A stretch of DNA of 64,000 nt, from NCBI GenBank assembly GCA_051453625.1, contig JBOZIK010000001.1:107023527-107087526 (forward strand), read 5' to 3'. Every line of letters begins with the position of its first letter. Position 1 is the first letter of the stretch. The stretch is from Welwitschia mirabilis. Taxonomy: Eukaryota > Gnetophyta > Gnetopsida > Welwitschiales. This document shows, one piece after another, positions 24,330 through 35,239 of the stretch. The position numbers and the translations under genes were made by a program. Under the pieces are notes generated by a model. It worked only from the letters and a program-made list of their open reading frames with translations. It searched no databases and was not told where the DNA came from.

Positions 24330-25560
24330 AAGATTAATAAAAATATCTTCTATCTTGTTCTTATGATATATTTTCAATCATGAGCCATTTATTGTAAATA
24401 TACTACCATTAGTTAGGATTTAAATTATGATACTCTAATTCATTTTTACTATGTTAAAAGGTCCTTTTCACTTGATAATTAATTTTCTAGGAAAATTATA
24501 TAATTCCATGTTATAATAAAATTTTCTCATAAGGGTTGAGATTCTTCCTTCTAGTCTTCTTATCATGATATTACTTTGGTTACTTATTTATTATTTATTA
24601 TCAATTCTCTACATGATATTTCACCATATCTAGTTTTTTGAGTTCGACTTGTAAAATTTATTTTAGAAGTTATCTTCATTATTGAGATACAATTTTTACA
24701 TTAACTTTCCAGACTTATGTTGAATCTCTATTAGTAGTAAGAATTATTTTTCATAGATGAGTTGGTATAGAGTGTTATCTAGTGAATCTATTCATGTAGT
24801 TTTATAATACCATAGTAAATCATTTAAATATTTATAGCACTCTTTATTGAAATTAACTATTTTCACTAATAATATTTTAATCTCTTAGTTAAAATTTGAA
24901 CTTAACCATTTGTTTGTGGATGAAAGATAGTTGTATTTTTGTGTGTAAGTTCTATGATTTTATTACTTTTATTTGATAATAAAATGCATTCCTTCATTAC
25001 TAATGAGGAGTTTTGAATGGCTAAAACATTATTAATCACTTTATTTAAAGAGTTCAATAATAGTATTAACATCATTAGTTTTAGTTACTTTAGATTCCAC
25101 CCATTTTATGACATAGTTAATACATATCATGATGTATTACTAATCATTTCATTTAGGAAAAGGTCTTGTAAAGCTAATTCCCTCGACATCAAATGGTTTA
25201 CATTCCAAGATCATGTTGAATTACATATTATATTTCTTACAAATTCCTCTTAAACATTGATAGTGATGACACATTATGATATAGTGATGATAATATTTAA
25301 ATCATGTTAAGTAGTAAAACTTACTTTATATAATTTTATGAGCTATATATATTGTCCTTGTTAAATTAACCTCTATAGTTGTTATTATGCTACATATGTA
25401 AAATCTTAAACTTTTCCCATATGTGAGTGCATTATTTTGCAATTTTATTTTTGCAAATGTGATATAAAAGGACTTTATTAGATGTAATTTTTAATTCTAT
25501 TAAAGAATAATTAATTGATATCACTTGACTAATTTCATAAAACATTTAAAATAGACAAGT
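24330..25560 (-). pseudogene. Ty3/gypsy integrase remnant
   Basis: The minus strand around 24950-24890 reads ELTHKNTTIFHPQTNG, the HPQTNG box just before the last catalytic Glu. The C-terminal module near 24480-24340 shows KLIIKWKGPFNIVK followed by LTNGSIFTINGS and LKIYH, matching the K-L-x-S-x-W-x-G-P-F and V-N-G-x-R-L-K-x-Y-H pattern. Stops throughout. Confidence 0.8.
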
Positions 25561-25739
25561 ATTTGGTAATATATAAATTCTAAAGATTATTTTTATGGGA
25601 GTTAGTATGTGTTATGAACAAACTTGTACTAGGAAATTGATCATCGAAGATATCCTTAGTTTAGTATTTATTAGAAAATCATAAATGGGAAATATGACTT
25701 AATATTACATTTTCTTAACCTTTTTTTTTTTGAATAACT

Positions 25740-26330
25740 AAATAAAATTCTTAAATTAGTAAGTACCAACACATGATACAAACATTATCAATCTTCTTAC
25801 TTAATAGAAACTTAATAGTTGAGTGGTCTATGTAAATCCTAATTTTAAAATATACTAGATGATGTTGGAACTTATTATAGTAAGCGACCACTACAAACAA
25901 TGATTTTTCTATTATAATGTAATTTTGGTGGGCTAGATTGAAGTTCTTCAATATGTAGTGTATGATGAATGTCTTATAATTAATGTATTATTCTAACAAA
26001 ACACCTATACTAGTGTCACTACCATTGTAGATGAAATCAAAGGATACTACTAATATAATGCAATAACGATAGGTCCTATGGCTACCTTTTTTTTTAAATC
26101 AAAACATTAAATGATTCTTAAATGAGTTACTTTATATGAAATATTTTACTTTTCTAACAATTCATGTAATGGTTTTGTAATATTTAAGAAATATTTGATA
26201 AATCATTAATAATATTCATCATGTCCTAGAAAATATCTTAACATTATAAGATTCATTGAGTTGACAGTAATGGAATAACTTACATATTTTTAGAATTCAT
26301 TATTATTCTCGAGCTTTACACTGTCTATCC
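25740..26330 (-). pseudogene. Ty3/gypsy RNase H and RT C-terminal remnant
   Basis: The minus strand at 25951-25751 reads NYIIIEKSLFVVVAYYNKF, then VYFKIRIYIDHSTIKFLLSK, the gypsy RNase H core. Upstream (26250-26160) FLGHDEYY and FIKYFLNITKPLHELLEK match the RT connection segment (F-L-G-H-x-G-F-Y-R-R-F-I). The RT palm, protease and gag are absent: only about 270 bp separate this from a primer site, so the element is internally deleted or joined to another. Confidence 0.85.
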
Positions 26331-26593
26331 TAAAACAACTCCAGTTCTAATCAAGAAATGAATTCTTTTTGAACCTAGTCTTAGGCCTTTTCTAGTGAAT
26401 CATAATAATAAATTATGAGGTCTATTAAGACACGGATTAACTAAATTAGTGTATAAAGAAAAATAATTTATAAAATGTTTTATGAGCTTTATGAGTATAT
26501 TAAAAATGATTGAGATCATAGCTCATTGGAATGTAACTAGTGTTTTTATATGTAACACACTATTTTTCTAATACCAAAACCTTCTACATGTTG

Positions 26594-26607
26594 ATTCTCT
26601 GATACCA
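26594..26607 (-). promoter_or_regulatory. Well-preserved iMet-type primer binding site
   Basis: The minus strand reads TTTTGGTATCAGAGAAT directly at the LTR end; TGGTATCAGAG matches the initiator tRNA-Met complement exactly. Confidence 0.85.
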
Positions 26608-26610
26608 AAA

Positions 26611-28328
26611 TATAACATCCTAAAATTTAATGAAAAACTATGAATGTTACTTAATGCAACGTTTTCAATGTTTCTCATCATGACTATGTAATAAATTGAA
26701 ATTTTATCATGTTTTAAACCATATCTCAATCTAATACTAATTGTGATTGTATGAAGGAAAATATGACATGATAATAACATGATGAAGAATAAGTCAAATT
26801 TTAAATAGTTTCACAGGCTAACAAGAGAGTTACAATGTTTACTAAACATTCATAGAAAAATTTACAATAACAATACTCTGTCACATGTTACAACTGCAAG
26901 TACACAAAGCATGAAGTAAGTAGTAAATATCCCAAGCCATCAATAATAAGTACTTATTTTTCAATGACTATAATCCATTCTTGCATCTAAACCTACACAT
27001 ATAATATGGTATGAGAATTTTGAAATCATTACAATCCCTCATATGGCTAATGGTAAGGGATGGTTAAGAACATGGTTTTCAAGAGCAAGAAAGGATTAGC
27101 AAGGATACTCAAGATATAATCAAGGCTCCATTTTTAATTAATCTTCATTTACTTTTACTCCATAACATATTTCAGTAATCTAGTTATACAAAATCCATGA
27201 GGGACAAATAGTAAATTATTCACATTTTTCCTATTCATCCTAGAAGTTGGGTCCCATAGCCTAGGGACTTCTTTTAGTGAGTATCACTCCCTAAGGCCTA
27301 AACAACTAGTTATCCTAGCTAGTTTTAATTTCCTTATTTAAAAGTCATGATGCTAAATTTGATATCAAAACAATTTGAAATCCACAACATAACTCATCAC
27401 TTAAACAAGATGAGTGAAAGTTGCAATGAAAGAGCCCTAAGAAAGCACTAATAGGAGGTGTATGTAATAGAAATATAAAAATCAAGCTTTCAAAGATAAA
27501 TAATAACTATCTTATAAGCATTAAATAAACATTGAATTATTCAAAGTAAAGACCATCCGAGATTTTAGAGGTAAGAACCATGCAAGAAAATATATGGAAA
27601 TAAAAGCCATATAAGAAAGTAAATGAAAGACTATAAACCATACCTGTATCATAAAAAATTCCTGAGAAATTTTAGAGGTTTCAAGGCTCCAAGGCTTTTC
27701 CAAGCTCTAAGATTAGATCACAAGATTTAATAGTAAGAACTTTCTCAAGATGTAGAATATAAGAAGAGAAAGGTCTATTTATAGTAAAAATCATAAAATG
27801 TGAAGAGGCATCATAGTCAGAGAGTGGTAAAAATGGTGTGGTGGAAGTGGTAGAGGTGGCAGAAGTGGTAGAAGTGGTGGGAGTGTGAAAATGGTGGAAG
27901 TGGTGTGATGAAAGTGGTATGGTGGAAGTGGTGGGGATTCTATAACCCTTAGTTATTTCCTTACTAAAACACTAGGTACATTAATATTATAATAATAAAA
28001 TAAATAAAAATGCTCCACATGTCATAAAATAAATCACATAACAAGTAATTTTTAAAAACCACATAACAACTATTTTCTAGTTAAGATAAATAAAAATGCA
28101 ATAGTTATAATGATTTAACCATAAGAATAAAAATTAAACCACTAAGAATTTTCAACAAGGTAATATTATGAATATTACAAAATAAAAGGAATTATAATAC
28201 AAAGTTTTCATAAGAAAATTATACCTCTAGGAATCATAAAATAATTACATATAATAATTAAACTAGATTAAGGCTCTATAACATTAAGGATTATTTAGGA
28301 TCTTGGACCTTGAACTCTGGATGTAACA
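26611..28328 (-). repeat. 1.7-kb gypsy-type LTR, complete
   Basis: The left end is tataacatcc and the right end ggatgtaaca, giving inverted termini (minus strand TGTTACATCC...GGATGTTATA). A primer site abuts the left end and a polypurine tract the right end. A minus-strand TATA box (ctataaatagac) lies at about 27773-27784. The long LTR, the start and the PPT resemble Tekay/Del-type chromoviruses. A partner LTR was not identified with confidence. Confidence 0.8.
27830..27945. repeat. GTGG/AAGTGGTAG minisatellite inside the LTR
   Basis: Repeated words (ggtggaagtgg, tagaagtggtggg, ggcagaagtgg) with 6-15-bp periodicity, strongly G-rich on the plus strand. It lies downstream of the TATA box in the minus-strand sense only if transcription runs leftward through 27775, so it is in U3, upstream of the box. 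Confidence 0.85.
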
Positions 28329-28352
28329 TTCTTACACCCCTTAAGAGGTTTC
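28329..28352 (-). promoter_or_regulatory. Polypurine tract next to the 1.7-kb LTR
   Basis: The minus strand reads CTCTTAAGGGGTGTAAGAA directly before the LTR start TGTTACATCC, matching the T-T-A-A-G-G-G-G-x-x arrangement common before Tekay/Del LTRs. This implies an internal region to the right, which is cut by the chromovirus insertion at 28737. Confidence 0.75.
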
Positions 28353-28731
28353 ATCCTCAAAAGTTAAGCTATAATACATCTATTTATATTTATAATAGCT
28401 TTTATATCTTTCCTAGTTGTTGTATTTACAAATTTGAATTTATCTTCATTTAATGCCATTTAAGTTCCTGAATAAGTGGGAATGTTATCTGTAGGCTTAC
28501 TAATCAAAGGTATTAATCATCCTGATAACATCAATCATCCCTCAAGTCTCTAGAAATTCTCTTCTTGCTCTATCCTTTGCTTTGACTTCATGGCATATGC
28601 TCTCTAAAGATTGCATTTTATGTGTACATCAATCTTTAAAATTTACAAAACCTCATTTGCTATACATGAACTATTAATCGTCCCCATTTCCTAAGGTCAT
28701 AATGCCTACTTGATTATGTAAAATATTATGA
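28353..28731. other. Gypsy 3' internal segment, interrupted
   Basis: Sequence between the polypurine tract and the chromovirus insertion. No domain was recognised. Its continuation should lie at 47837 and beyond. Confidence 0.45.
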
Positions 28732-28736
28732 ACTAG
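28732..28736. other. Target site duplication (left) of the chromovirus
   Basis: ACTAG precedes the left LTR; ATTAG follows the right LTR at 47832-47836. They differ by a single C/T transition. Confidence 0.75.
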
Positions 28737-29151
28737 TGTAATGTCTCATTTTACTAATTATGAATTACTTTACATTAAAAAAACATTTAAATAATATGCT
28801 AGGATGCATAGGAACAACAAGAAATAATTTAAAGATAATAAGGCTTTTATTATTGATAGTGGTAGATTACATTTCTTATTATTAGCAAATATCCTTGAAC
28901 TAGTGGTTATAGGTAAAAACATGAACTATGACCTTAGTCCTCCTTTTGAGATCCTTGGGGATCAACAAAGATTATTATCAGTTACATCCACCTAGTCTAT
29001 CCACCTCCACTTAATACCATAGGCTTACATTACGTAATAAAGGGACACATATTTCCATATTTGGGTCTCATCCATTCACATCTTTGTTAACTATGTTTAA
29101 TTATTGCTTAATACAACTTAATTACACAATTGATGAATTTGAAACATTACA
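28737..29151 (-). repeat. 3' LTR of the chromovirus
   Basis: Aligns end to end with 47416-47831 (for example 'aaccttgaactagtggttat' versus 'atccttgaactagtggttat', and 'tgaccttagtcc'). It starts TGTAATG and ends CATTACA. Confidence 0.9.
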
Positions 29152-29167
29152 TTCCCTTCCCCTTAGG
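29152..29167 (-). promoter_or_regulatory. Polypurine tract of the chromovirus
   Basis: The minus strand reads CCTAAGGGGAAGGGAA immediately before the LTR start TGTAATG. It primes plus-strand DNA synthesis in living relatives. Confidence 0.85.
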
Positions 29168-29299
29168 AATTATGTATATCCTCGAGTACGGTCTCTCCTC
29201 TACTTGCATCATTTTTAAAGCTATGCTCCTTCAAATTATTTTATGTATGATTTACAAAACATAATATAAAAGATGAAATATCATTCATTAATAGATACA

Positions 29300-29600
29300 T
29301 TAATAATGTAAAATGAAATGATATATAAGGCTTTATTAAAAAGTCTAAGAAAATTCTCTTGTATGTACTCCCTATTTTCCCATGTTTGTTAATTACAATA
29401 GATTCATTGAATAAGTACTTCGTTTATATTCTTACTCCTTAGTTTCCTAGATATGGTACTTAAGATTTTTTCTAATTAAACAGTGAAAGTCAAGTTGTGT
29501 TTGAGCATGATATGTTACCAATTTAAGGTGTAGTCCTGATTTCTATCTTCATGGTATAGTTTTATTATTTTTACATAAAAACTAAATGTAGTTAGGACAT
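29300..29600 (-). pseudogene. Chromodomain and integrase tail of the chromovirus
   Basis: On the minus strand, adjoining the nested element, a segment reads FYVKIIKLYHEDR, matching F-H-V-S-L-L-K-x-Y-H-E-D. It is followed near 29450-29340 by LEKILSTISRKLRSKNINEV and, after stops, QTWENREYIQENF, matching the chromodomain strands and the T-W-E helix. The matching upstream half (KIIERIGDLAYKLELPPHIS) is at 39881-39960, so the two pieces were contiguous before the insertion. Confidence 0.85.
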
Positions 29601-30697
29601 TTTTGCAATGCATATTTTTGCTTCTAATTTTAATATTCTAAAGACCAAATTTAACTTGCAACATTTAAAAATCTAAATATATAATTTCATACAATACACA
29701 TTTGTATAGTGGGAGCAATTCAAATGTCATATACTTAGAGAAGACTTTCGAAAGAGAACATGAAAAATTGCTTTCATAAAGAGAAGGATAACATCTTTTG
29801 GACGTTTTTTTTAAAGGAAATAAATTCAAATAATGCAAAGATGAAAATGGAATGCAATGCAATGGAATGGAATGAAATGAAATGAATGCAATTCTAATGT
29901 AATGAATTAATTAAACTTCCAATCTCTTATCACTTAGATTGGTCCTTATACCCTATTTTAATTACAAATTCATGTTACTTAGTATTGCAATTAATATAAT
30001 CTATAAGGAAGAACAATATAACAGTTGAAAAGATTTCAATTCACTTAATACTTTTATTAATGAAATTGAAGTACATCCACTAATAACAATAACTTCTCAA
30101 TGAAAGATTCTCTTCCTAACACCAAGGTGATCCTTCTTACAAGTAGGATGGATTTTCTTACCTTCAACAATATTTAATTATCATAAGAATGTAGATAACA
30201 AAGGATGATTTGAATAGGATTTAAAAGGATCTATTTATAGGTTGGGATATATTGCTAAAGGATGTGAAACAAAGAGGTATAAGTTAAATCCACCCTTTTA
30301 TAATAATTTAATTAAGTTTACAAATTATTTTAAGTGTTGTCCCTTATGTCGTCTTCACAACATAGAGGATGACACTCCATCTACCAACTAATGCTTAGCA
30401 TGTGTTAAAAATACTGACTGACATCCCAATTATCATCGCCATGACATAGAGGATGACCATACCTTTTTGAATATCATTCCTTTTGTTGTCCCTATGATAG
30501 TGATAATGATCAATATATCTTCATTATTTTGATTTGGTCGATCGTTATCCAAAAATTACTTCTTATTTGGGACATTATTGCATCTTTTAACCTATATGGT
30601 AGTTTTGTAAAATTTGCATAAATCCCTAGAAAAACCTATTAATAGGGCTTGAAAATGTACTCCATAAGTGTATTAAATAGGTTAAGTTGGCATCACA
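29601..30697 (-). repeat. Athila-like LTR A (3' LTR)
   Basis: About 1.1 kb. Shares with the other two LTRs the 'cttctaatt-taatattc' start, an (aatgg)-rich microsatellite (29840-29885), a minus-strand TATA box ctataaatag at 30231-30240, a 'gacatagaggatgac' motif and the end 'aagttggcatcaca'. Confidence 0.85.
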
Positions 30698-30720
30698 ACA
30701 TATCCCTTCACTTAGCATTT
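30698..30720 (-). promoter_or_regulatory. Polypurine tract of the Athila-like complex
   Basis: The minus strand reads TAAGTGAAGGGATATGT directly before the LTR start TGTGATGCC. It identifies LTR A as the 3' LTR of an internal region to its right. Confidence 0.7.
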
Positions 30721-31529
30721 ATCAGTCCTTAATAAAGTAAGCAAATAACAAGTTGCGAGCCAATTGATGAAAAGAAACTCAAAACATGTATATCATATAG
30801 AATTAAGAGTATAACATGTGAAATACATCTATGAAAAAGCATAAGCGAAATTAAAGTATATTATAAATCATTAACATCATAGAAAAGTTTCATACGTCAT
30901 GTAGAAAAGATGAAGTAGGATAAGATTTCATGATTGCAAGATTAAGTGGTAGATGAGGTTATAAAAAGGGAGATTATCAAAAGAAAGGAGAGAATCAATA
31001 TTATCATGTGAAAAGATGGTTAAGAGAGAGGTCAATCTGATCTTATGTATGATAATTAAGTGGTGAAAAATGTAATAAGCAGACTAGAAAATGACAAAGT
31101 CCTAAACATTATTTTGGGAAAAGTGAGAAAAATGAATTTCTAAAAATAAACCTAAGAACTAAGATAAGATAAAAAGGAAATTGGACAAGATAGAACATGA
31201 TGAAGATTAACCTTTACCTAAAATTTAAATTTAGCAAAATTTCTTGATAAGGTTATAAAGCTACTTGATATAGAAATGCATAATTCAATGTAGAACACCA
31301 TAGAGTACCATTCGAAAGGGTAGTAATAATGACAATATTTAATGGTTATGTCTAGCAAGGTATCAAGTCATTTTTGGACTATAATTCAATCCTTCTTTAG
31401 TTATGATAACTATAGTACTTTGATAAGGGATTATCCAATGATCAATATACTCATATGCACTTGAAGTTTTTGCCTTATAGTTAAGGGAGTTTTTAGTCAA
31501 TGGGGTGTTGAACGATAACATTCATCATG
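30721..31529. other. Athila-like 3' region, nothing recognised
   Basis: AT-rich DNA between the conserved segment and the polypurine tract. No env-like frame survives. Confidence 0.5.
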
Positions 31530-31700
31530 ATGAGGGGAGTGCAACCACTACAAGGAGAATATAAACCCGCAAACTAAGGATATACACGGCTAACTAATCC
31601 TCTGGTGGAGTTTCCGAAACTATCATATCATACTATTAAAGGCCCCTCTCAAGAAAATTTGCTCCAGTATTTTTGCAATAGTACATCATGGTATAACTAC
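31530..31700. other. Conserved non-pol segment (second copy)
   Basis: Counterpart of 14030-14190, ~520 bp downstream of the integrase C-terminal remnant. It lies in a plus-strand frame of ~100 codons (31605-31907) that starts MEFPKLSYHTIKGPS; the rest of that frame is low-complexity Phe/Tyr-rich and probably not a protein. Confidence 0.6.
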
Positions 31701-32222
31701 AAGAGGGTGGTTCATTTTTATTTTTCTTTTTCTTTTTTCTTTTTTATTTTTATTCAATATTCCCTCTTGCTTTTCATGTTGTTATTCTTTTCCATTGAAT
31801 TAGACTTCCCATTTTTAATAGCATTGATTAATCATTGGAATAATAAAGTAATAAAATATATGACTAAAAGTGAGCATCAGATTATCATAATTGATATTTT
31901 GTCATAAAAGAGCTAAGGATATTAATTGTAGATATTGCAATATCTTAAGATTGGTTGAATACAATCTTTATCACATGAAAACTCAAAGTAGAAAATCACT
32001 TAATCATGGTAACACCTATGGAAGTCAAACATGAATTAAGTTGAAGATGATTAAGTCATTTCATAACTTAAACTAATGAATAAAGCTAAGAAATAATCTA
32101 CTAGACAGCCAAGGGAAGATAATCCTTTTTGTAAATAGGAACTTCCAAGTTAATTACTATTATAATGTTTAAGGTATAGCAACAATCATCTAGAGATGTA
32201 TATAGTTTTAACCCTTATTCAT
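31701..32222. other. Interval downstream of the deleted pol, nothing recognised
   Basis: AT-rich sequence of the Athila-like element without visible domains. Confidence 0.5.
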
Positions 32223-32570
32223 TTACTCTTTGGATTTCTTGAGTTTGAAAATCAGAGATGTCAATAAAACCATTAGTATGCATCTTTTCACACGATAGGA
32301 ACCAAGCCATTTGGTGGCCAACTTGTTACGTATAGGATGTACTCGAGTATTATGCAAATGCATAAATTGACTTATGTCTATAAGCTTAGCAATTTTGTTT
32401 TTGACTACTAGCTTAATGGTAGGATTAAGTAAGGCTTTTTCTTGGAAAGGGTAAAGTTGAGAATTAATGACCAATGACTTATTAGAAGTTTTATTTGAGA
32501 ACATGTATTTAAAACCATTGGATAAGTCTTTAAGTTGAAGATCATTTTCATCCTTCATAATTGTTGGACA
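32223..32570 (-). pseudogene. Deletion-fused pol: pre-RT linker joined to integrase C-terminus
   Basis: A 111-codon open frame. Residues 1-50 (LKDLSNGFKYMFSNK, LVINSQLYPFQEKALL) match the protease-RT linker of Athila pol (L-K-x-L-P-x-x-L-K-Y-x-F; V-I-I-S-S-x-L-x-x-x-Q-E-x-x-L-L). Residues ~75-100 (HPIRNKLATKWLGSYRVKRC) match the integrase C-terminus (G-K-L-x-S-x-W-x-G-P-F-x-V). RT, RNase H and the integrase core are missing between them. The frame stays open across the junction near 32400-32430. Confidence 0.7.
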
Positions 32571-32749
32571 TCCATCTTAATGTAAAAGATTTTCAATGGG
32601 TCTTACATGTTGAATATCATAATCAAGTATGGGTTCAAAGTCCTCATTAAAATTATTATTAAAAGAGTCATTTAAAAGATATAGGCTGAGGTTGTAAGGA
32701 TTGAAGGAGTTTAAAGATTTAAGACTAATAGAAGAATCTTCCTCATCCT

Positions 32750-33260
32750 CAAACAAGATAAAGTTATGTAATAAAAGAAGCCTTTATTCTAAAGGATTAT
32801 GTTGAACTAACATGGATGATTTAACTTTTTATTTTATATCTAGTTCATCTTCCATGTCTTTTTCAGCAACATAGAATACTTTGATACTAAACCTTTTATT
32901 ATCTATATGACATTCCATCATCCCTGTGTAATTATCAATGACACAATGAGCTGTTACATAAAAGGCTCTTCCTAAAAGTAGAGGGTATGCACCATTATAT
33001 TTAACTTCTATAATGACCACATCTACAGGGTAGAAGGCTTATTCAATTTGAATCAATAAATATTTGATTATTCCTATAGGTTTCTTAATTAATGCATTAG
33101 CCAATTCCAATACTATTTTGGTAGGTTCAGTTTTCCCTTCTAATCCAAGATTTTTACAAATTTGTAAAGGTATAATATTGACACTTGCTCCTATGTCTAT
33201 TAGATATTTTTTGATGTTCTTATTTCCAAAATAACACGTACAATGGCTACCACTAAATAT
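32750..33260 (-). pseudogene. Athila-type aspartic protease
   Basis: The minus strand shows KKYLIDIGASVNIIPLQICK at about 33215-33155, then LGLEGKTEPTKIVLELAN, PIGIIKYLLIQ and, at 33020-32829, YPLLLGRAFYVTAHCVID. This follows the Athila protease order: D-x-G-A-S-V-N active site, T-x-x-x-L-Q-L-A-D, G-I-V-E-D-V-L-V, P-I-I-L-G-R-P-F. A TAA stop separates the halves. The active-site Asp and Gly are retained. Confidence 0.9.
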
Positions 33261-33799
33261 TTAAACTTAGGACATTTTTAAAAAACTAAGTTGGAAAGAG
33301 ATTGTGTAATGAATACTTTGGAATTACTCTCTTTTTTTTTGTTTTACTAAGTCCTTCCAAATTTTGTTATACTTGGAGTTGTCTTGAAGGATTTTTGAAA
33401 GGATAGATTGATAATAACATCATTCATAACTTATTTTAAACAATCATCATCAGTTGGATTATTATTTAATATTTTCAACCCTTGGGTAATCTTATCCTTG
33501 GGATGTTGGTTGTTGTTGTTGAATTTAAGAAAGTTTAGTTGATCAGGAATTTCAATATCATATTATTAAGATTTGTCTTTATAGATTAAAATTGAAGATT
33601 TCTCATGAGGAGTGGTGTTATGTCCACTTCTTATTACAACTTTATAATCTTTCTTTACAACATTTGGGTTTGGAATAGTTTAAGTGGGAAGTAATCCTTG
33701 AGGCATTTGATTTCCTACCATGTTTTGTCAAAGGAGGCCAATCAAATTTTTTAAGTTTTTATTCTAATTTTATAAAGTTTCATTCTAATTTTATAAAGT
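33261..33799 (-). other. Spacer between gag and protease
   Basis: Degraded coding-like minus-strand sequence. No motif was clear enough to name. Confidence 0.4.
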
Positions 33800-35180
33800 T
33801 TCATTAGTGGTATCTTGTATCTTTTTGACTTCCTCCATCATTTTCTATAAGGATAATTTTTATTGTAGTTGGAAAAATTGGGTTGAGAATTATGACTTCT
33901 ATATTTGTTATTAAATGAAGGTTGGAAAGATGTTGAAGTTTTATTATTTCTTGGAGGATATTGTTGATTACCTTCAACATTGTTTGTCCTTTGATTGAAT
34001 GCATAAACTTCATTAAATATGGCATTTCTACAAGTTGGTAAAGCTGGGTATTCCTTGGTAAAGTGATAGTTTTTATAACATATTTCATAATGGTTAAGTT
34101 GATTTAGTAATTTTGCATTAGTTAAAGCTTTTGTGTAACTCTCCAATGTGCTAGTAAGATCACTAAGTAGGTGTTAACCTTTGGTTGTTCTTCTTTATTT
34201 TGCACTTTTTTTCTGAGTCTCCAAGCTTTTCACCTATAGTTCTAGTGTCTTTACATGTAGTTTTTGGCAAATTTTAACTTCTTTACACAAGGTTTTGTAA
34301 TAATTTTTAAGTATTATCTAAGGTTAAATTAAGTAAATCTCCACCACATGATAAAATTGCCATTTTTTTGGTTTGACTATTCAATCCACTATAGAAATGA
34401 TTAATAAGCTCTTATTTTTCAAATTCATTCATTGGCTTGAATGACACATCAATAAAAAATCTTTCATGTGTTGAGGAATAATCTTCATTAGGGTATTGTT
34501 GAAAATTTATTACTTCTTTTCTTCTTGTCCTCATGATTATCTCAGCTATGAACCATTTGATAAAAACTCCTTGTACATGATCCCATGACTTAAGAATTCT
34601 ATGTAAAATGGTTTTAGCAAATTCTTTACTTTTTCTTTTAAGGTAAATGGAAATATTATCATGTAGGTCCTATCTAAAATTTTATTTTTTCCATTTCCTA
34701 AAGTAAATATGAATTGCACAATATCAACTATGTGTTAGAATGGGTCTTCATTAGGTTCTCCAAAAAAAGTTAGGATAGGCATTTAAGTTTTTTATCTCTA
34801 CATCATCTCTAGAGGGTAGGTCAAATGGGTTTTAAAGTTCTCTCTTTTTGTTGGATAACATATTATTTAAAGTAACATTTGAATTATAAGATTTGTTAAA
34901 TTCCATAAAGGTAATAGTATTAGGATGACAAGGCAAAAGAGGAGAGGTAGGATTTTTAGTAGAACTTTGTTAATTTTTAAAAATTTTCAAAGACTTAGAA
35001 GTATGCAAACAAGAAATAGTAAATGCAGAATAATCATCTTGCTTAATTAAAGAATTAAATTTTTTTCTCACCTCGAGTTCTTAAATTAAAGTCCACCAAA
35101 CCTTCTTTGATTGCTTCATTAAAAAAATGTTTTTCACAAGTGTATTTGCTTTTATTGCTATTTACCATTACCCTGTAAGA
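33800..35180 (-). pseudogene. Athila-type gag with decayed zinc knuckle
   Basis: The open piece at 34146-33838 reads ESYTKALTNAKLLNQ, then YEICYKNYHFTKEYPALPT and an Asn/Tyr-rich tail (NYNKNYPYRK). The knuckle C-x2-C-x4-H-x4-C keeps the second Cys and the His, but the first and last Cys read Tyr, which is a single G-to-A change each. The Asn-rich tail is typical of Athila gag. A second, partial gag lies at 37186-38280. Confidence 0.85.
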
Positions 35181-35239
35181 TCAATTTATGTTAAACAAAC
35201 TTCTTTACATTCAAGTGAAATTAATCTCTAGGATTACAC

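Noticed and set aside
25017-25253. 78-codon plus-strand frame
   Set aside because: It is the complement of degraded gypsy integrase read on the minus strand.
31605-31907. 100-codon plus-strand frame as a gene
   Set aside because: Beyond the conserved first ~25 codons it is low-complexity T-rich sequence; only the short conserved segment is reported.
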